Shown one piece after another: positions 61,559 through 64,000 of a stretch of 64,000 bases of DNA (position 1 is its first letter; each line of letters opens with the position of its first letter). Below the pieces are notes generated by a model. The model saw only the letters and a program-made list of their open reading frames with translations, did no database searches and was not told the DNA's origin. The stretch comes from Pulveribacter suum. GTDB lineage: Bacteria; Pseudomonadota; Gammaproteobacteria; Burkholderiales; Burkholderiaceae_C. The position numbers and the translations under genes are program-made. Where the stretch lies: assembly GCF_003013695.1 (NCBI RefSeq), contig NZ_CP027792.1:1012501-1076500 (forward strand). The letters are read 5' to 3'.

Positions 61559-62191
61559 ATGATCAACATAGGCATTGTGGATGACCATGCAATCGTGCGG
61601 TCGGGATTGAAACAGTTCCTGTCCGAGCATGTGGACCTGCGCGTCGTGGGCGAGGCGTCCAACGGGCGCGAAGCCATCGACCTGGTGCGCGCGCACGAGA
61701 TCGACGTGCTGTTGATGGACCTGTCCATGCCGGGGCAAAGCGGGCTGGATGCACTGGCCATGCTGCGCGCCAAAGCGCCGGACATGGGCATCCTGATCCT
61801 GAGCGGCTACCCTGAAGAGCACTACGCCATCAGCCTGATTCGTCAGGGTGCCAGCGGCTACCTGAACAAGGAGTGCGAGCCCAAGGAGATCGTGGAGGCC
61901 ATCCGCACCATCTCGCTGGGACGGCGCTACCTCACCCCGGCCGTGGCGGACCTGTTGGCCCAGCAGCTCAACCGCAAGGATGATGCGCCGCCGCACGAAC
62001 AGCTGTCCGAGCGCGAGTTCCAGGTGTTCCTGAAACTGGCCAAGGGCGAAACGGCGGGCGAGATCGCCAAGGCGCTCTCGCTGAGCGTCAAGACCGTGAG
62101 CACATACCGCACGCGGCTGATGGAGAAGATGGGGTTGTCGTCCAACAGCGACCTGACCTACTACGCCCTCAAGAACAAGCTGATCGATTGA
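61559..62191 (+). CDS. NarL/FixJ-family response regulator
   Basis: The product has 210 residues. The receiver domain opens MINIGIVDDHAIVRSGLKQFL with phospho-acceptor Asp54 (VLLMDLSMPG) and the conserved Lys in GYLNKECEP. The LuxR-type helix-turn-helix at the C-terminus reads LSEREFQVFLKLAKGETAGEIAKALSLSVKTVSTYRTRLMEKMG. The ATG at 61559 has GAAAGAAG upstream. It is partner of the divergent CHASE3 kinase. The nearby stress-type genes are possible targets, but I found no convincing common operator. Confidence 0.94.
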   Translation: MINIGIVDDHAIVRSGLKQFLSEHVDLRVVGEASNGREAIDLVRAHEIDVLLMDLSMPGQSGLDALAMLRAKAPDMGILILSGYPEEHYAISLIRQGASGYLNKECEPKEIVEAIRTISLGRRYLTPAVADLLAQQLNRKDDAPPHEQLSEREFQVFLKLAKGETAGEIAKALSLSVKTVSTYRTRLMEKMGLSSNSDLTYYALKNKLID

Positions 62192-62239
62192 TGGATGCAG
62201 CCAGGGGTGAAAGGGCAGGGCCTGCGGGCCGTGCCCCCA

Positions 62240-62273
62240 GCAAAAAGGGCCAGCACATGCTGGCCCTTTTTGC
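62240..62273. terminator. Bidirectional terminator between the two response regulators
   Basis: GCAAAAAGGGCCAGCA and TGCTGGCCCTTTTTGC form a perfect 16-bp stem with A/T runs in both directions. It ends the NarL-type gene and the convergent receiver gene. Confidence 0.95.
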
Positions 62274-62292
62274 GTGTGGAAGCGGTAAGCCC

Positions 62293-62703
62293 TCAGCTGG
62301 CCAAGCTGCTGGACGCAGGGCGGGGTGCCTGAGCGGCGCCGTGGGCGATGCAGTAGTCCACCAGTGCCTCGATCTCGTTGGACTTGTCGAAGACTGCGTC
62401 CACGCCCAGCTGGGCACAGCGCATGCGCACATCCGGCGTGGCGTAGTTGCTGAGCACCACCATTTTTTGATTGGACAGGCGGTTGCGACAGGCCGCCAGT
62501 ACGCCCAGGCCGCTGCCCTGGCGCAGGAAAAGATCGACGATGGCCAGGTCCCATTGCGAAGAATGCGCTGCCAGCCAGGCCTTGCCATCGTCTTCGGTTT
62601 CGGCAATGCCGACGGGCTCTATCTGCGCCAGCTCCTGCAGCGCGCCAATCAAGTTCTCTCGGATGGTGGCGTTGTCTTCGACAATGTACGTACGCAATTT
62701 CAC
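62293..62703 (-). CDS. Stand-alone response regulator receiver domain
   Basis: The product has 136 residues, GTG start at 62703. It has only a receiver domain: MKLRTYIVEDNATIRENLIGAL, phospho-acceptor Asp57 (LAIVDLFLRQGSGLGVL) and the Lys in VFDKSNEIEAL. No output domain follows. The short C-terminal tail (APRPASSSLAS) is low complexity. It may be a phosphate sink or an adaptor of the neighbouring CHASE3/NarL system, with which it shares only location. Its start codon assignment relies on the receiver domain boundary. Confidence 0.85.
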   Translation of the reverse strand: MKLRTYIVEDNATIRENLIGALQELAQIEPVGIAETEDDGKAWLAAHSSQWDLAIVDLFLRQGSGLGVLAACRNRLSNQKMVVLSNYATPDVRMRCAQLGVDAVFDKSNEIEALVDYCIAHGAAQAPRPASSSLAS

Positions 62704-62796
62704 AGGATTCCCTTTCGGCCCGCCCTCGTGGCGGCGAACCTGGTCCCAATGTAGAGACCGATCACAGGGATTCTGCCAGTGGCAGCTTGCTGGCCT

Positions 62797-62814
62797 CGTA
62801 GGAGGCGAGCTACG
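62797..62814. repeat. CGTAG-GAGGCGAG-CTACG hairpin
   Basis: A short palindrome with the GTAGGAGGCG motif also seen at 17353 and 18452. It overlaps the end of the MoeB/ThiF-type gene. Confidence 0.45.
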
Positions 62815-63574
62815 CCGGCCTGCTGTGGCATCCCTGACACACGGGGCACTGCGGATCGCGTGCCACGCGCACTGGGGTCCACTCCATGCTGCGGCCATCC
62901 AGCAACAGCAGCCGCCCTGTCAGGGGCTGGCCCATGCCCACGATCAGCTTGAGCGCCTCGGCTGCCTGCATGGTGCCAATGATGCCCACCATGGGGGCGA
63001 ACACGCCCAGGGTGGAGCACTGCACCTCCTCGAATTGCGCCTGGGGCGGAAACAGGCAGGCATAGCAGGGCGAGTTTTCGTTGCGCGGGTCGTACACCGA
63101 GATCTGTCCATCCAGGCGAATGGCCGCGCCTGCCACCAGCGGCTGGCCCGTGCGCACGCAGGCGGCGTTGATGGCCTGGCGCGTGCGGTAGTTATCGGTG
63201 CAGTCCAGCACCACATCGGCCCGACGGGCCAGGCGCACCAGCGCCGCCTCGTCCACCCGCTCGCGCACCAGGTTCAGCTGGACATCCGGGTTGATGGCCT
63301 GCACGGCCTGCGCGGCCGAGTCCACCTTGGCCAGGCCCACGCGCGCCGTGGTGTGGGCGATCTGGCGCTGCAGATTGGTCAGGTCCACCACGTCGTCGTC
63401 CACCAGGGTCAGCGTGCCCACGCCGGCCGAGCCCAGGAACAGCGCCGCGGGCGAGCCCAGGCCGCCAGCGCCCACGATCAGCACGTGCGCGGCCAGCAGG
63501 CGCTCCTGCCCCTCGATGCCGATCTCGTCGAGCATGATGTGGCGCGAGTAGCGCAGGAGCTGTTCGTCGGTCAT
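62810..63574 (-). CDS. moeB: MoeB/ThiF-family sulfur-carrier adenylyltransferase
   Basis: The product has 254 residues. LLRYSRHIMLDEIGIEGQERLL is the conserved N-terminus; the nucleotide loop GAGGLGSPAALFLGSAGVG and the LVDDDVVDLTNLQRQI segment follow. CTDNYRTRQAIN and the zinc Cys pairs (CYACLFP, CPVCQGC) are present. It adenylates the C-terminal Gly of MoaD or ThiS for molybdopterin or thiamine synthesis; without the carrier gene nearby the pathway is open. The C-terminal processing protease lies 76 bases upstream. Confidence 0.9.
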   Translation of the reverse strand: MTDEQLLRYSRHIMLDEIGIEGQERLLAAHVLIVGAGGLGSPAALFLGSAGVGTLTLVDDDVVDLTNLQRQIAHTTARVGLAKVDSAAQAVQAINPDVQLNLVRERVDEAALVRLARRADVVLDCTDNYRTRQAINAACVRTGQPLVAGAAIRLDGQISVYDPRNENSPCYACLFPPQAQFEEVQCSTLGVFAPMVGIIGTMQAAEALKLIVGMGQPLTGRLLLLDGRSMEWTPVRVARDPQCPVCQGCHSRPA

Positions 63575-63650
63575 GGGGGTTCCAGCATGGCAAAAGAAAA
63601 AGGCCGGGCCTGGGCCAGGTCCGGCCTGATGCGCACGGGCGCGGGAGGGC

Positions 63651-64000
63651 TCAGTTCTCCTTGGGCTCTTCCTTGCGCTCGGTCAGCGTCTTGCTGGCGA
63701 CCACGGTGCGGCCCTTGAGCTGGTTCAGCGCCTGGAGCAGCTGGAAATCCTTGTCCGTGCCGAACTCGGGCAACTTGCGCTCGGCGATGGGCTTCTTGGC
63801 TTCTTCCTCCAGGCGCTTGCGGGCTTCCTCGCGGGCCTTCTCGCGGGCCGGGTTCTGCGCTTCATCCTCCTGGCCGCTGGACAGGTGCTTTTCCAGATCG
63901 GCCTCGCGCATGCGCAGCGAGGCGAACAGGTCGCCCTCGGCGGTCTCGTCCAGCATCACGTCGGGCACGATGCCCTTGGCCTGGATGGACTTGCCGCTGG
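63651..64000 (-). CDS. ctpA: C-terminal processing protease (S41/CtpA), 3' part
   Basis: The visible C-terminal 116 residues begin SGKSIQAKGIVPDVML, the end of the S41 protease core (typical of tail-specific proteases), followed by a charged helical tail rich in Glu, Lys and Arg (EKAREEARKRLEEEAKK). The start and the catalytic Ser/Lys lie beyond the window edge. These periplasmic proteases process or degrade proteins at their C-terminus. The stop at 63651 is followed after 76 bases by the MoeB-type gene. Confidence 0.85.
   Translation of the reverse strand, partial: SGKSIQAKGIVPDVMLDETAEGDLFASLRMREADLEKHLSSGQEDEAQNPAREKAREEARKRLEEEAKKPIAERKLPEFGTDKDFQLLQALNQLKGRTVVASKTLTERKEEPKEN

Overview
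The window is GC-rich and gene-dense. It looks like a chromosomal segment of a betaproteobacterium of the family Comamonadaceae (Acidovorax / Alicycliphilus / Melaminivora type). That placement is an inference. It rests on the gene neighbourhoods (algH-ruvX-pyrR-pyrB-pyrC', the cox/cta cluster, CIRCE in front of rpoH) and on about a dozen copies of a ~48-bp interspersed repeat (core ATAGCTGCCAGCGCTT...AAGCGCTGGAGGCC) that I associate with this family. No phage, insertion sequence with transposase, integron or CRISPR array was seen.

Layout. 1-4305: operon algH'-ruvX-pyrR-pyrB-pyrC'-plsC; the dihydroorotase homologue has lost its metal-binding His pair. 4454-8899: Yip1 membrane protein, then a divergent ferric-iron ABC pair (ATPase and permease) around a Fur-like site, then an ArsC-family protein. 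9168-12827: Do-type protease and an OmpR/QseBC-type two-component system. 12971-14464: a three-domain copper nitrite reductase with FNR/NNR-like and NsrR-like sites upstream. 14814-18608: cardiolipin synthase, small proteins, isochorismatase-like hydrolase, ferritin-like protein, tRNA-Arg(CCU). 18737-27872 (minus): one long operon moxR - small membrane protein - GNAT - VWA - tamA - tamB. 28001-37122: cytochrome c4, Usp, Kef-type antiporter, LysE exporter, LysR/epimerase pair, MaoC, TrmL, ComF. 37171-47921: BioC-like protein, then the aa3 cytochrome c oxidase cluster with assembly factors (coxB, coxA, small assembly peptide, ctaG, DUF2970, coxC, DUF2909, surf1, Sco-like, ctaA, ctaB, sco1). 48000-58125: GGDEF/EAL protein, Bug-type binding protein, rpoH with CIRCE, cutA, ftsY, an M16 protease pair, rsmD, coaD. 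58202-62703: an envelope/stress group (BON lipoprotein, ferritin-like, DUF883-like, DUF1328) next to a CHASE3 kinase, a NarL-type regulator and a stand-alone receiver. 62810-64000: MoeB/ThiF-type enzyme and the 3' end of a C-terminal processing protease.

Themes. Respiration dominates: an aa3 oxidase with a nearly complete assembly kit, a cytochrome c4 as possible electron donor, and NirK under probable NO/oxygen control. Envelope quality control is the second theme (Do protease, TamAB, M16 pair, RpoH, CtpA, BON/DUF1328). The most unusual observation is that two copies of the family repeat lie inside coding sequences, in the same orientation and reading frame, where they encode the hydrophobic core of an export signal: the Sco1 lipoprotein and the second M16 protein. 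No complete novel defence or mobile system was recognised.
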